Shown here in pieces: positions 8,978 through 17,826 of a stretch of DNA of 64,000 nucleotides. Under the pieces are notes generated by a model, which worked only from the letters and a program-made list of their open reading frames with translations, had not been told where the DNA came from and ran no database searches. Both the position numbers and the translations under genes were made by a program. The DNA lies in the NCBI GenBank assembly GCA_044226845.1, contig JBGAGG010000004.1, forward strand, positions 1 to 64,000. The letters run 5' to 3'. This DNA is from JAFDZO01 sp044226845. Its GTDB lineage: Bacteria; Bacteroidota; Ignavibacteria; Tepidaquicellales; Tepidaquicellaceae. Position 1 is the stretch's first letter. Every line of letters starts with the position of its first letter.

Positions 8978-9132
8978 TACCACAGATTACACAGAGAGTT
9001 TACACAGAAAACACAGAGTATTTTCAAATCATATTATTTTGTAGATCTAATGCCATTATAATTCCAGATTCAAATTTAAATCCGTTTCATTAAATCTGTG
9101 TTCTCTGAGATAAACTCTGTGAACTCTGTGGT
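8978..9132. repeat. Imperfect inverted repeat with ACACAGAG motifs
   Basis: In a 334-base gap without genes, the left arm (about 8979-9018: ACCACAGATTACACAGAG and onward) pairs with the right arm (about 9093-9132) when reverse-complemented, around a 75-base centre. Each arm is itself made of repeated ACACAGA/TTCACAGAG units. Similar 'accacagattacacagag' elements are common in intergenic DNA of many bacteria. No open frame longer than a few codons lies inside. The rest of the gap holds the promoter regions of the ABC-F and protease genes. Confidence 0.7.
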
Positions 9133-9221
9133 TAAAAGCGAAATATTTTACCTCGATATTGTACATTAATTTTCTAATCTTATGCTGACCCCAATTGAAA
9201 TAAATTAGCCCAATTTACTCT

Positions 9222-10151
9222 ATGAGAAAATTATTAATACTCCTTTTTTTTGTTTTTGCAGCAAATGTTTTTTCCCAGCCAAATGATGAAACACATTTAA
9301 TAAAAAGTTATACTTACCATACAACTCTGCCGTTCGAGCTTGTTCAGGATTTAATTTTACTTAACAATATTGCCATCAACGGAAGAGTCGGGAGTTTTAT
9401 TTTTGATACAGGAAACCAGGCAGCATTAGTAGTGAATAGTGCTGCTTTCCCCTTGGAGATTTTTGAATCTGTTAACAATCAGTCAAATTCTGATACAGCA
9501 AAAGGAATAACAGGAAATATACCTGTTTCTACGAGCATAAAAATTGACAGCCTTACTCTTACAAACGATTTTACGTTTGCAGGTCTTAACGCAGTTGCGA
9601 TAAATCTTGAGAAACTGAAACCAACTTTTGGGAGAAATTTTATGGGCTTCATAGGTTACGGTATTATGAGAGAGCTTGAGTTTGCAATAGATTATAACAA
9701 GAAACTGATTCACATATTTAGAATTGATGATAAAGGAAACACTCTGGAACAACCTGCTTATAAGAAAAAACCTTTTTTAAATTTTACACTGAATAAAGGT
9801 TCAATTATTTCAAATATATTTTTCGCAGGAAAAATGCTAAACTTCATGCTGGATACAGGCGCACCTAATAACTCACTTGATGCTTCAATTCTTCCGCAAC
9901 TAGATAAGAACTATTTTTCTTTCACAGGAACAAAAGATACAGTAAAGAGTGTGAACGATGCCGTTATAATTGCAGATGAAGTTATGATGATGCAGTTTTC
10001 AGTTCAGGATTTTGTTTTTGATTATATGGATACAAATGTTTTTCCGTTTATGGGAAATGCAACCTATAACGGAGTTTTAGGCTACCCGTTCTTCAAACAA
10101 AAAATGTTTGTATTTAACTATAAGACCAGACAAATTTTTATTACCGAATAA
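9222..10151 (+). CDS. Exported retropepsin-like aspartyl protease
   Basis: 309 residues with a signal peptide (MRKLLILLFFVFAANVFSQ) and two aspartyl-protease halves, each with a DTG triad: 'FIFDTGNQ' at residues 61-66 and 'FMLDTGAP' near residue 211. Together they suggest a single-chain, pseudo-dimeric clan AA protease acting in the periplasm or at the outer face, rather than a half-site retropepsin that must dimerise. Peptide substrates are unknown. It is followed after 14 bases by a DinB-like gene in the same direction, so the two may share a transcript. Confidence 0.8.
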   Translation: MRKLLILLFFVFAANVFSQPNDETHLIKSYTYHTTLPFELVQDLILLNNIAINGRVGSFIFDTGNQAALVVNSAAFPLEIFESVNNQSNSDTAKGITGNIPVSTSIKIDSLTLTNDFTFAGLNAVAINLEKLKPTFGRNFMGFIGYGIMRELEFAIDYNKKLIHIFRIDDKGNTLEQPAYKKKPFLNFTLNKGSIISNIFFAGKMLNFMLDTGAPNNSLDASILPQLDKNYFSFTGTKDTVKSVNDAVIIADEVMMMQFSVQDFVFDYMDTNVFPFMGNATYNGVLGYPFFKQKMFVFNYKTRQIFITE

Positions 10152-10165
10152 ATTTTTATATCTAT

Positions 10166-10687
10166 ATGAACTTCTCACTCGAAAAATCAATCGAAATATT
10201 AGAGCGCGCTCCCTCTGCATATAAAGAATTATTGAACGGAGTATCAGATGAATGGAGCAAAACAAATGAAGGCGGAGAATCCTGGAGCCCCTATGATGTG
10301 CTCGGACATTTAATTCACGGTGAGAGCGGCGACTGGATGAACAGAATAGAAGTTATTTTATCGGAGAGTCCCGATAAAAACTTTAAGCCCTTCGACAGGT
10401 TCGCTCAGTTCGAAGAAAGCAAAGGGAAATCTTTAAAGGATTTACTGGGAGAATTTATGATGCTGCGCATTATGAATCTTGAAAAACTAAAAGCAAAAAA
10501 TATAACGGAAGCAGATTTAGATAAGAAAGGAATTCATCCTGCATTCGGTGAAGTGACATTGCGTCAGCTGCTTTCAACATGGGTAGTACATGATTTAAAT
10601 CACCTAGCGCAGGTAACTCGTGTAATGGCATATCAGTATAAAGATAATGTCGGTCCGTGGAGTGAGTATTTAAGAATTTTAAAATAA
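10166..10687 (+). CDS. DinB superfamily (DinB_2) protein
   Basis: A soluble 173-residue four-helix-bundle protein with metal-ligand-like His residues spaced as in the DinB/YfiT family: 'LGHLIHGE' in helix 2 and 'VVHDLNHLAQV' near the C-terminus. Family members bind a divalent metal and several are thiol-S-transferases (bacillithiol or mycothiol dependent), but most are uncharacterised. Cytosolic. It starts 14 bases after the aspartyl protease gene and converges on the binding-protein gene, which begins its 3' end at the next base. Confidence 0.85.
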   Translation: MNFSLEKSIEILERAPSAYKELLNGVSDEWSKTNEGGESWSPYDVLGHLIHGESGDWMNRIEVILSESPDKNFKPFDRFAQFEESKGKSLKDLLGEFMMLRIMNLEKLKAKNITEADLDKKGIHPAFGEVTLRQLLSTWVVHDLNHLAQVTRVMAYQYKDNVGPWSEYLRILK

Positions 10688-11599
10688 TCATTTCACCTTA
10701 TTTCTTATAATCCTAACTGCATCAATCACTCGCGGTCCCGGGCGAAACACGACGTTATTATCGACAACTATAAAATTATTTTTTCTCACTGACTCTGTTG
10801 AGCTTAACTGCTTGCGAATCTCATCCAGTTCTACTTTCAGTTTATCCGTTTTTGCAGTATCATAAGGAAGAAGTATGTAAGCGGGATTTTTTACCGTAAT
10901 ATCTTCGTAGCTTATTGTGGGATAATCCATTGGAGAATCGGCATAAATATTATCTAAGCCGGAAAGAATCATTATCTCATTTATATAGGAAGTCTTGCTT
11001 GCAGTCATGATAGGATTTGTCCCTACTATAACCAGACATTTTTTTTGTGTACCGGAATCATTTCCTCGCTGAATACTGTCTCTTTCATCTTTTATTTTGC
11101 TGCTCAGTATTTCTGCTTCCTTTTCTTTACCTGTAATTTTACCAAGCGTTTTCATCATTTCAACAACTCCGTTAACACTCTTTGCATTCAGGACAAACAT
11201 TTTTATTCCGAGATTCTGCAGAGCCTGATACATGGGGCGATTTATTGATTCAACTGTGATAAAAACCACATCGGGTTTTAACGCAGCGACCATTTCGTAA
11301 TTTGCATTATCATAACCGCCGACTTTCGTTTTCTGTTTTGCTTCAGGCGGATAATCGCAGAACTCAGTAACGCCTACGATATAATCCTGCGCGCCTATTG
11401 CATATAATCCTTCCGTAATATTCGGAGCCATAGAAATAATTCTCTTCGGCATTCCGTCAAAGCTGACTTCAATTCCTAAATCATCTTTTATTGTAAATTT
11501 TTCAATAGAAGTAGATAGAGAATTTTTTTCTTCTTTTTTAGTACAGGAAGAAAAAACTATCGAGAGAAAAAGAAAAAAGAAAATTTTTTTTAAATACAT
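10688..11599 (-). CDS. Periplasmic binding lipoprotein, BtuF/FecB-like
   Basis: 303 residues with a lipoprotein signal (MYLKKIFFFLFLSIVFSSC, lipobox FSSC) and a class III periplasmic-binding fold: 'PKRIISMAPNITEGLYAIGA' at the start, 'VAALKPDVVFIT' in the middle and a long connecting helix ('EKEAEILSSKIKDERDSIQ'). These proteins deliver corrinoids, haem or ferric siderophores to ABC importers; the 'ITEGLYAIGA..YIVGVTEFCDYP' stretch resembles the cobalamin-binding BtuF group. No permease or ATPase gene lies alongside it here, so its transporter must be elsewhere. The 3' end abuts the DinB-like gene (convergent). Confidence 0.85.
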   Translation of the reverse strand: MYLKKIFFFLFLSIVFSSCTKKEEKNSLSTSIEKFTIKDDLGIEVSFDGMPKRIISMAPNITEGLYAIGAQDYIVGVTEFCDYPPEAKQKTKVGGYDNANYEMVAALKPDVVFITVESINRPMYQALQNLGIKMFVLNAKSVNGVVEMMKTLGKITGKEKEAEILSSKIKDERDSIQRGNDSGTQKKCLVIVGTNPIMTASKTSYINEIMILSGLDNIYADSPMDYPTISYEDITVKNPAYILLPYDTAKTDKLKVELDEIRKQLSSTESVRKNNFIVVDNNVVFRPGPRVIDAVRIIRNKVK

Positions 11600-11619
11600 G
11601 AAATTAAAGTAGGATTAGT

Positions 11620-11718
11620 AGTAACCCTATCCTTTAGGTTGGTAAAATATAAATGATTTTGCCCTAAAGGGCACTTTTGTTTATTTCATTACCCCACCCT
11701 GAAGGGTGGGGTTACTAT
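11620..11718. repeat. Palindromic repeat, AGTAACC...GGTTACT family (copy 1)
   Basis: The element is bounded by inverted ends AGTAACCC and GGGGTTACT, with internal hairpins GCCCTAAAGGGC (11661-11672) and CCACCCTGAAGGGTGG. A second, better-preserved copy occurs at 28080-28202. No coding capacity. It lies just upstream of the start of the binding-lipoprotein gene, so it may influence that promoter. Confidence 0.8.
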
Positions 11719-11781
11719 TAAAATCTTAGAATTTACAAAATCATTTCAATCATTTTTAATCAGCGCAATCAGTGATTCAAA

Positions 11782-13062
11782 CTACGTCTTCAGTTTCTTC
11801 TTCTTCGCAGCCGGGAATAAAACATTATTCAAAATTAATCTGTACCCCGGAGAATTTTTAAATAAATCTAAATCCGTTGGCGGGTCGCCGACTGCATGCT
11901 GATAATCCTCGGGGTCATGCCCGGCATAAAAAGTAAACGTTCCCCTGCCGTAATTCCCATGAATATATTTCACAATGTCCGTACCTTCATTCATCGCAAG
12001 GATAGTGATGTTCTTCTTAATATACTCTTTTTTAAAAGCAGATGTCTGTCCCATAAATCCACGTACTAATGCAGTGTGATCCTGGTTCAGCATTGTCGGC
12101 ACAGGATCATACTTTGCAGAGAAGTCCACCAGCTTAAAATAATCGTTATTGGGTCCGCCCAGTGAAATCATATCATTCGTCGCATCTATAGTAGAATATT
12201 CATAGACGTATGGATTTAATTCAATCTTAAAATTTTCAAAGGCCATGCAGTCTGTGAAATCAAGCTTGTTGTTTGCATCCTGGTCGTATCCGTCTCCATC
12301 GTACATAGCATCCGCTATATCTGTGTGACGTGTTGCAAGAGCGATATCGTATGTATCAGTTGCAGAGCACATCGTAAATAAAAATCCGCCGTTGGAAACA
12401 TACTCTTTCAGTTTATCAACAACTGCAAGCTTTAGCTGAGAGACTTTTTTAAATCCCATCTTCGCTGCCATCTGTTCATTAACAGTTTTCTGCTGAATAT
12501 ACCAGGGCGACATACCAAATGTTCCGAAAAATTTTCCGTATTGCCCTGTGAAATCTTCATGATGCAGATGAAGCCAGTCATAGCCTTTCAGTTTTCCGTT
12601 TAGTACTTCTTCGTCCCACATTTTATCATAGGGGATTTCCGCATACTCAAGCACAAGCTGCACTGCATCATCCCACGGCAAAGCGTTGGGCGGAACGTAC
12701 ACTGCTATCTTTGCAACCTTCTCAAGCCGCACAACATCCTTATTGCTTTTTTCATCTTTCACATCGGCATACACCTGTGCTGTCTGTGTTCCGTTAAGCA
12801 ATTCGTATGAAACATGTTTCAGGTCGCACTCTGCAGCAATTTCCGGAGTGAACTCATACATAAATGCTCCGCCTCGATAATTCAAAAGCCAGTCAAGCTC
12901 GCCGCCTTTCAATAAATATCGGTATGCAATACCGTAAGCCTTTAAATGATTAGTCTGATTCGGCTCCATAGGTACTAAAATTTTCACCTGAGCGTATGAA
13001 GGCGCAATCACGAGTGTCGTGAAAGCAAAAAGCAGAAAGTATTTTAATATATTTTTAATCAC
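11782..13062 (-). CDS. Conserved exported protein often mislabelled 'asparagine synthetase B'
   Basis: 426 residues with a signal peptide ending near 'APSYAQ'. The mature N-terminus 'VKILVPMEPNQTNHLKAYGIAY' and the 'DWLLNYRGGAF' segment match a family conserved in Bacteroidota whose database name, asparagine synthetase B, appears to be a misannotation: I see no ATP-pyrophosphatase P-loop and no N-terminal catalytic Cys. A central region with 'GGFLFTMCSATDTYDIALA' and a C-terminal 'GTFTFYAGHDPEDY' resemble a class I glutamine-amidotransferase-like or ThuA-like Rossmann fold. Periplasmic; the reaction is unknown. A Lys-rich tail ends the protein. Confidence 0.75.
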   Translation of the reverse strand: MIKNILKYFLLFAFTTLVIAPSYAQVKILVPMEPNQTNHLKAYGIAYRYLLKGGELDWLLNYRGGAFMYEFTPEIAAECDLKHVSYELLNGTQTAQVYADVKDEKSNKDVVRLEKVAKIAVYVPPNALPWDDAVQLVLEYAEIPYDKMWDEEVLNGKLKGYDWLHLHHEDFTGQYGKFFGTFGMSPWYIQQKTVNEQMAAKMGFKKVSQLKLAVVDKLKEYVSNGGFLFTMCSATDTYDIALATRHTDIADAMYDGDGYDQDANNKLDFTDCMAFENFKIELNPYVYEYSTIDATNDMISLGGPNNDYFKLVDFSAKYDPVPTMLNQDHTALVRGFMGQTSAFKKEYIKKNITILAMNEGTDIVKYIHGNYGRGTFTFYAGHDPEDYQHAVGDPPTDLDLFKNSPGYRLILNNVLFPAAKKKKLKT

Positions 13063-13116
13063 AAATAAAAATTAATTTTATATTTCTATTAAATAAGGTC
13101 AAATAATTTTGATACA

Positions 13117-14151
13117 ATGAAAATATTAGCATTTGAAACTTCATGCGATGAAACGTCTGCTGCCGTTTTAGAAAACAACAAAGTTTTATCCAATATCATT
13201 TCCTCACAACTCTTTCACTCCGAATTCGGCGGAGTTGTTCCCGAAATCGCCTCGCGCGAGCATTTAAAAAATATTTCACACGTTACTAAGCAGGCTCTGG
13301 AAAAAGCAAATGTTCAGCTTAACGATATTGATTTAATCTGTGCAACTTCAGAGCCGGGACTTATCGGCGCGCTGCTTGTCGGGCTTAACTATGCAAAGTC
13401 ACTCGCTGCCGTTTTGCAAAAGCCGTTTGTTCCCGTTAATCATATTCTTTCGCATTTGTTTTCTAATATGCTCTCAGGTCAGCAGGAGAAATTTCCGTTT
13501 ATCGGGCTTATTGTTTCCGGCGGGCATACGCTGCTCGTTCTTGTCAGAAGTTATACGGATATAAAAATTATTGGTTCAACAATCGATGACGCGGCAGGCG
13601 AGGCATTTGATAAAGTCGCAAAGATATTGGGGCTAGGTTATCCCGGCGGACCTTTAATAGATAAGCTTGCGAAAGACGGTGATCCTAAGTATCATAAATT
13701 CCCTCTAGCAATCGTGAGAGATACAGAGCATGATTTTTCCTTCTCGGGAATTAAAACTTCAGTGCTTTATTATTTACGTAAAATAGATTTTGCCAATACA
13801 AAAAATGATAAACTCATAGCAGATATTTCTGCAAGCTTTCAGTTTACAGTTGTTGAAAGTCTTTTTAAAAGAGTGACAGAGGCCTGCAAAAAATATAAAG
13901 TGAAAATTGTTTCCGTATCGGGCGGAGTATCAGCAAATTCTGCTCTGAAAGAAAAATTTAATTCGCTTAAAGAAAAAGGATTCGAAGTTTACTTCCCTGA
14001 AATCCAATTCTCAATGGATAACGCTGCAATGATAGGTCTTGCAGGATATTTGAAATATACAAACTCAGAGAATAAAGAATTTTTTGATAGGGAAAGTTTG
14101 CGTACAATTGCAAAGCCGAGACTGGATTATGATAATTTTTTGCTCGTATAA
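13117..14151 (+). CDS. tsaD: tRNA N6-threonylcarbamoyladenosine transferase TsaD
   Basis: 344 residues, the usual length. N-terminal 'ILAFETSCDETSAAVL' is the ASKHA nucleotide-binding start, 'GLIGALLVGLNYAKSLA' and 'NHILSHLFSN' give the metal-binding HxxxH, and 'LIVSGGHTLLV', 'DAAGEAFDKVAK', 'FSFSGIKTS' and 'SVSGGVSANSALK' are diagnostic family motifs. With TsaB, TsaC and TsaE it transfers the threonylcarbamoyl group to A37 of tRNAs reading ANN codons. Cytosolic and essential in most bacteria. The neighbours are unrelated, so it is probably a single-gene unit. Confidence in identity is high. Confidence 0.97.
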   Translation: MKILAFETSCDETSAAVLENNKVLSNIISSQLFHSEFGGVVPEIASREHLKNISHVTKQALEKANVQLNDIDLICATSEPGLIGALLVGLNYAKSLAAVLQKPFVPVNHILSHLFSNMLSGQQEKFPFIGLIVSGGHTLLVLVRSYTDIKIIGSTIDDAAGEAFDKVAKILGLGYPGGPLIDKLAKDGDPKYHKFPLAIVRDTEHDFSFSGIKTSVLYYLRKIDFANTKNDKLIADISASFQFTVVESLFKRVTEACKKYKVKIVSVSGGVSANSALKEKFNSLKEKGFEVYFPEIQFSMDNAAMIGLAGYLKYTNSENKEFFDRESLRTIAKPRLDYDNFLLV

Positions 14152-14234
14152 ATCCGGTAAAATTTTTAAATGGATTTTAAAACCGAACTGAAGTAATTTA
14201 ATTGAAGTAGTTTATAACAACTTAAAAACGTGAA

Positions 14235-14333
14235 ATGAGTATAACGGCAATTGTTGTATCTTTTATTTTATCGACTGTAATATTATTTATATCTATGGTG
14301 CCGATGTTTATAAAAGAGAAAAAGAAGCACTGA
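14235..14333 (+). CDS. Possible 32-residue single-span membrane protein
   Basis: A short frame in the 187-base gap after tsaD encodes 32 residues beginning MSITAIVVSF and ending FIKEKKKH: one hydrophobic helix of about 23 residues followed by a basic tail, which would place the C-terminus in the cytosol. It converges on the histidine kinase gene, ending 5 bases before that stop. There is no convincing Shine-Dalgarno site, but few genes here have one. The helix plus positive tail favours a real small membrane protein over chance; no family is recognised. Confidence 0.4.
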   Translation: MSITAIVVSFILSTVILFISMVPMFIKEKKKH

Positions 14334-14338
14334 TAGAA

Positions 14339-16933
14339 TTAAACCTTCTCGGCTCTGTATTCCTGAATTTTTTCGTATGCGCGTGAAAGGCTATCCGATA
14401 GCTTCTCTATATCGATTGGTTTAAGTATCACATCATTCATACCAACCTCAAAACACTTATTGTATTCTTCTTCAAGGGCTGAAGCAGTCAAAGCAACAAT
14501 GTATAAATTTCTGTTATCAAATTCATCATCAGGCAATGCTCGAATGGCAAGCGTTGTTTCAAGTCCGTCCATTACAGGCATCTGAACGTCAGTAATTATA
14601 AGGTCGTATTTTGTTTCAACAATTTTATCAAGCACTTGCTGTCCGTTTGAAACTATCTCAGCTTTGTAGCCGAAACGTTCAAGCACTTTTGCAATGAGCT
14701 TCTGATTGATTAGGTTATCTTCAGCAAGCAGAATTTTCAGCGGATGTTTTTCGCTGAACACATAATCCATTTTCTGATAGCCGTTAGTTTTCTTTTCGGC
14801 TGTCTCATGTGTTTTTACATCGGTAGCTTTTGCATTAATATTAAAATAGAATACTGAGCCTTTACCGACAATACTTTCAACCCAGATATTTCCTTCCATT
14901 AACTCGCAAAGTCGCTTACAGATAACAAGGCCAAGCCCTGTACCGCCGAACTTTCTTGTATTGGATGAATCAACCTGACTGAATGGTTTGAACAGCTTAT
15001 TAATTTTATCGGGTGGAATACCTATACCGGAATCTATGACACAGAATTTCAGCTGCCATTTTTTCTCATCGAATAAATACTCGGCATCTACTTTTATAAT
15101 TACTTCACCTCTGTTTGTAAACTTAATTGAGTTACCAACAAGGTTCATTAAAATCTGTCTTATACGGACTTCATCGCTTGAAACAATTTCAGGTGTATTT
15201 TTTCCGAACACTCTTAAAAGCTTAATGCCTTTCTCAGAAGCGCGTATGCTCAATGTGCTGATAACATCATCAACGCATTTTATTAAATTGAACGGCTTAT
15301 CTTCAAGCTCGAATTTACCCGATTCAATTTTACTGAAATCAAGAATGTCATTTATAATATTAAGAAGATTATTTCCGCTGAGACGTATTGTCTTCATATA
15401 GTCAGCCTGTTCTTTATCAAGCTTGCTTCCGAGAAGTAATTCAGTAAAGCCGATAATTGCATTCATCGGAGTTCTGATTTCATGAGACATCATTGCAAGG
15501 AATTCACTCTTAGTCCTGTTTGCTTTTTCAGCGGCGACTTTAGAATCAATTAACTCTTTATCCTGTTTTCTTCTTGTGGTAATATCTCTTATAATTCCGC
15601 TTATGGCAATAATTTTTCCTTCATCGTTTTTTATAAGCGAAGCAGTCATGTATATAGGGAAAATGGAACCGTCTTTTTTTCTTTCGAATTTTTCGCCGAC
15701 CCATCCGCCCTGCTCTGTGAGAGATTTGAACACAGTTTCGGATACTTCAGGCTCATCACCGTTTAATACTGAAATGTGTTTGTTTACAAGCTCATCTATT
15801 CCGTACTGGTAAAGATTCGAAGCGGTTTCATTATAATATAAAATATGCCCTGATATATCGCAGATGATAACTGCATCAAGTGAGTTCTTGATACAGTGAG
15901 AGAAAAGCTTCAGGCTTTCCTGAGTTTCTTTTCTTACTTTTACTTCGTCCTCAATTTTTTTCTTCTGTATAAAGAAGCCTTCTATAAGCTTTGCAATTTC
16001 GCTGAACTCAGAGTGCTGCAGCTTTATAGGCTGAAGCTGACTGACATCTTCTGTGATAAGACTTTTTGAAACGGCATTAAGCGGTCTTGTAACCCATCCG
16101 TATAATGAAAGAAGAAGTATAATTATAAGTATGATGGAAAATACAACGTAGAGTATAAAATAAAATGTAGATGTTTTTAAAAGCTCTTTTGCTACAGGTG
16201 AATCAACTGTTATCTGTACTTTTGCAATCGGTTTGTTTTCGTAATCTCTGATGATTTTAAAAACTTTGATAACTCCGTTATCAAGCTTCTGTACTGATTC
16301 TACTGTATCTTCCCCGGCAATTTCCGCTAATGATGTTCTGTTACCGGTAAGGTCGGTAAGGCCGTTCATGTAATCAGTATCCCAGAGTTTTCCTAAAAGA
16401 AAATAACCTTCGGCAGGAGTTTTTCGCGCATTATCACCTGTCTTATGTATCGATGCTGCCTTTACTTCCATCAAGCCTTTTGTAGTGTTAACAAAAAAGC
16501 TGGGAGTATTGGAATGGCGGAAAATATCTTTTAGTTTTTCTTTGGCAAGCGGAAACTCTTTATAAGGTCCGTCTATAGAACTGTTTGAATAAACTAAATC
16601 CAGATTTAAATCGTAAACGTAGGCAGCAGAATAATTATAAGTTTTACCGAGAAGGAAGTCGATGTTCTCTTTTGCAAATTCCCTGTCGCGTGTTTTCAGG
16701 AATTGCTGCATCTCAGACCATACGCTCATATTATAATCGGCTACGTTCTCCATAGCTTTGCTATTCAGAGATACTACCTTGTCATAATATTCAGCCCCTT
16801 CTTTTGTGATATCGCCGTAAATTCTATCAACCTTCTGTTTTTCAAGAATGTTTAACATAAATAGTCCCGCAATAAATAACGCAACTACAACTGTTAATAG
16901 AACTACGACTCTGTTTCTTATACTACCGGTCAT
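14339..16933 (-). CDS. Hybrid sensor histidine kinase (CHASE4-HAMP-PAS-HisKA-HATPase-REC)
   Basis: 864 residues. Domains in order: membrane helix (about 8-29), an extracytoplasmic CHASE4-like sensor (about 50-250), second membrane helix ('FYFILYVVFSIILIIILLLS'), HAMP, PAS (about 340-455, 'ISGIIRDITTRR' at its end), HisKA with phospho-acceptor His in 'MMSHEIRTPMN', HATPase with N box 'LMNLVGNSIKF' and G boxes 'DSGIGIP' and 'GGTGLGL', and a C-terminal receiver with acceptor Asp in 'LIITDVQMPVMDG'. It senses an unknown periplasmic cue and passes phosphate to its own receiver; with no output domain or HPt, a separate partner is needed. No response-regulator gene is adjacent. Confidence 0.95.
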   Translation of the reverse strand: MTGSIRNRVVVLLTVVVALFIAGLFMLNILEKQKVDRIYGDITKEGAEYYDKVVSLNSKAMENVADYNMSVWSEMQQFLKTRDREFAKENIDFLLGKTYNYSAAYVYDLNLDLVYSNSSIDGPYKEFPLAKEKLKDIFRHSNTPSFFVNTTKGLMEVKAASIHKTGDNARKTPAEGYFLLGKLWDTDYMNGLTDLTGNRTSLAEIAGEDTVESVQKLDNGVIKVFKIIRDYENKPIAKVQITVDSPVAKELLKTSTFYFILYVVFSIILIIILLLSLYGWVTRPLNAVSKSLITEDVSQLQPIKLQHSEFSEIAKLIEGFFIQKKKIEDEVKVRKETQESLKLFSHCIKNSLDAVIICDISGHILYYNETASNLYQYGIDELVNKHISVLNGDEPEVSETVFKSLTEQGGWVGEKFERKKDGSIFPIYMTASLIKNDEGKIIAISGIIRDITTRRKQDKELIDSKVAAEKANRTKSEFLAMMSHEIRTPMNAIIGFTELLLGSKLDKEQADYMKTIRLSGNNLLNIINDILDFSKIESGKFELEDKPFNLIKCVDDVISTLSIRASEKGIKLLRVFGKNTPEIVSSDEVRIRQILMNLVGNSIKFTNRGEVIIKVDAEYLFDEKKWQLKFCVIDSGIGIPPDKINKLFKPFSQVDSSNTRKFGGTGLGLVICKRLCELMEGNIWVESIVGKGSVFYFNINAKATDVKTHETAEKKTNGYQKMDYVFSEKHPLKILLAEDNLINQKLIAKVLERFGYKAEIVSNGQQVLDKIVETKYDLIITDVQMPVMDGLETTLAIRALPDDEFDNRNLYIVALTASALEEEYNKCFEVGMNDVILKPIDIEKLSDSLSRAYEKIQEYRAEKV

Positions 16934-17107
16934 TTTTATCCTGCTTGGTATGTAAAATAGTTTAAATAATAATAAGATTAAAGAAAAAAAGTAGTCATAC
17001 GACTATGTTTTTTTCCGCAAAATAACACGAATAAATTAAAAAAATTGTTAAATTTTCTAAATTGAATATAAAACTTGAAAAGGGTAATTTGAATAAATTT
17101 TGATAAA

Positions 17108-17788
17108 ATGATGAATAAGAATTTATTATTTACAGCGATATTTTTTTCGTTGCTGATTATTGCAGGCTGCAATAAAAAAGAAGAACAGCCGCAGACATTT
17201 ATACCTCCGCCGCAGGAAACTTCTTCCGATAAAGAAAAAGAGCTGAAGGAAAAAGAAGAATTTCTTAGGCTGAAAGAAGAAGAATTAAAAAAACAAGGTC
17301 TGCAGGATACGGTTAAAAAAGAAATTAAAAAAGATTCTATATCGGCAATCACAAAAGATACTTCCAAAACAAAAACTCAGATAAAGAAAGAAGAGCAAAA
17401 GAAAAAATTCACTGAAAAAGAAAAAGAGCTTAATAAAAAATTCAGCGACCCTAAGGCTGCTGTAAAAGATTATCTTGAATTTATAAAGCGCGGTGTATCT
17501 GAAGAAGGAAGCTTCGACGGCAATATGAAAAAAGCCAATGAAGTATGGGACGGAAGCTCGCTGGATAAGTTCAAAGCAAATTACAAAAATACTAAAAAGT
17601 TTGTAATGCTTACTGATCCTGAAGTAGTTTCTCAAAAAGGCTCAACTGCAGTTGTGAAAGTAAAAGTGAAAAAGACAGATAAAGTAAAAAGCAAAGAAGT
17701 AGAATCTGACTTAACCGTTACTTATAATCTTGTTGCCGATGCAAACGGAAAGTGGAAAATAAAAAGCAACACAGTAAAAAAGAATTAA
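17108..17788 (+). CDS. Lipoprotein with coiled coil and NTF2-like C-terminal domain
   Basis: 226 residues: lipoprotein signal with lipobox 'IIAGC' near residue 21, then a long Lys/Glu-rich stretch (about residues 40-115) that should form a coiled coil, then a compact C-terminal domain with 'AAVKDYLEFIKRG', 'AVVKVKVKK' and 'ANGKWKIKSNTV', resembling DUF4878/NTF2-like lipoprotein domains. The charged stretch probably spaces the domain from the membrane. sucD starts 38 bases downstream on the same strand; the linkage may be incidental. Function unknown. Confidence 0.8.
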   Translation: MMNKNLLFTAIFFSLLIIAGCNKKEEQPQTFIPPPQETSSDKEKELKEKEEFLRLKEEELKKQGLQDTVKKEIKKDSISAITKDTSKTKTQIKKEEQKKKFTEKEKELNKKFSDPKAAVKDYLEFIKRGVSEEGSFDGNMKKANEVWDGSSLDKFKANYKNTKKFVMLTDPEVVSQKGSTAVVKVKVKKTDKVKSKEVESDLTVTYNLVADANGKWKIKSNTVKKN

Positions 17789-17826
17789 TATCTCCAATCA
17801 AAAATTAAAAAAATTATACTATATAA

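Noticed and set aside
14339..16933. Histidine kinase paired with the tsaD or lipoprotein genes
   Set aside because: tsaD is convergent and the lipoprotein divergent; neither encodes a response regulator, so no pairing is supported.
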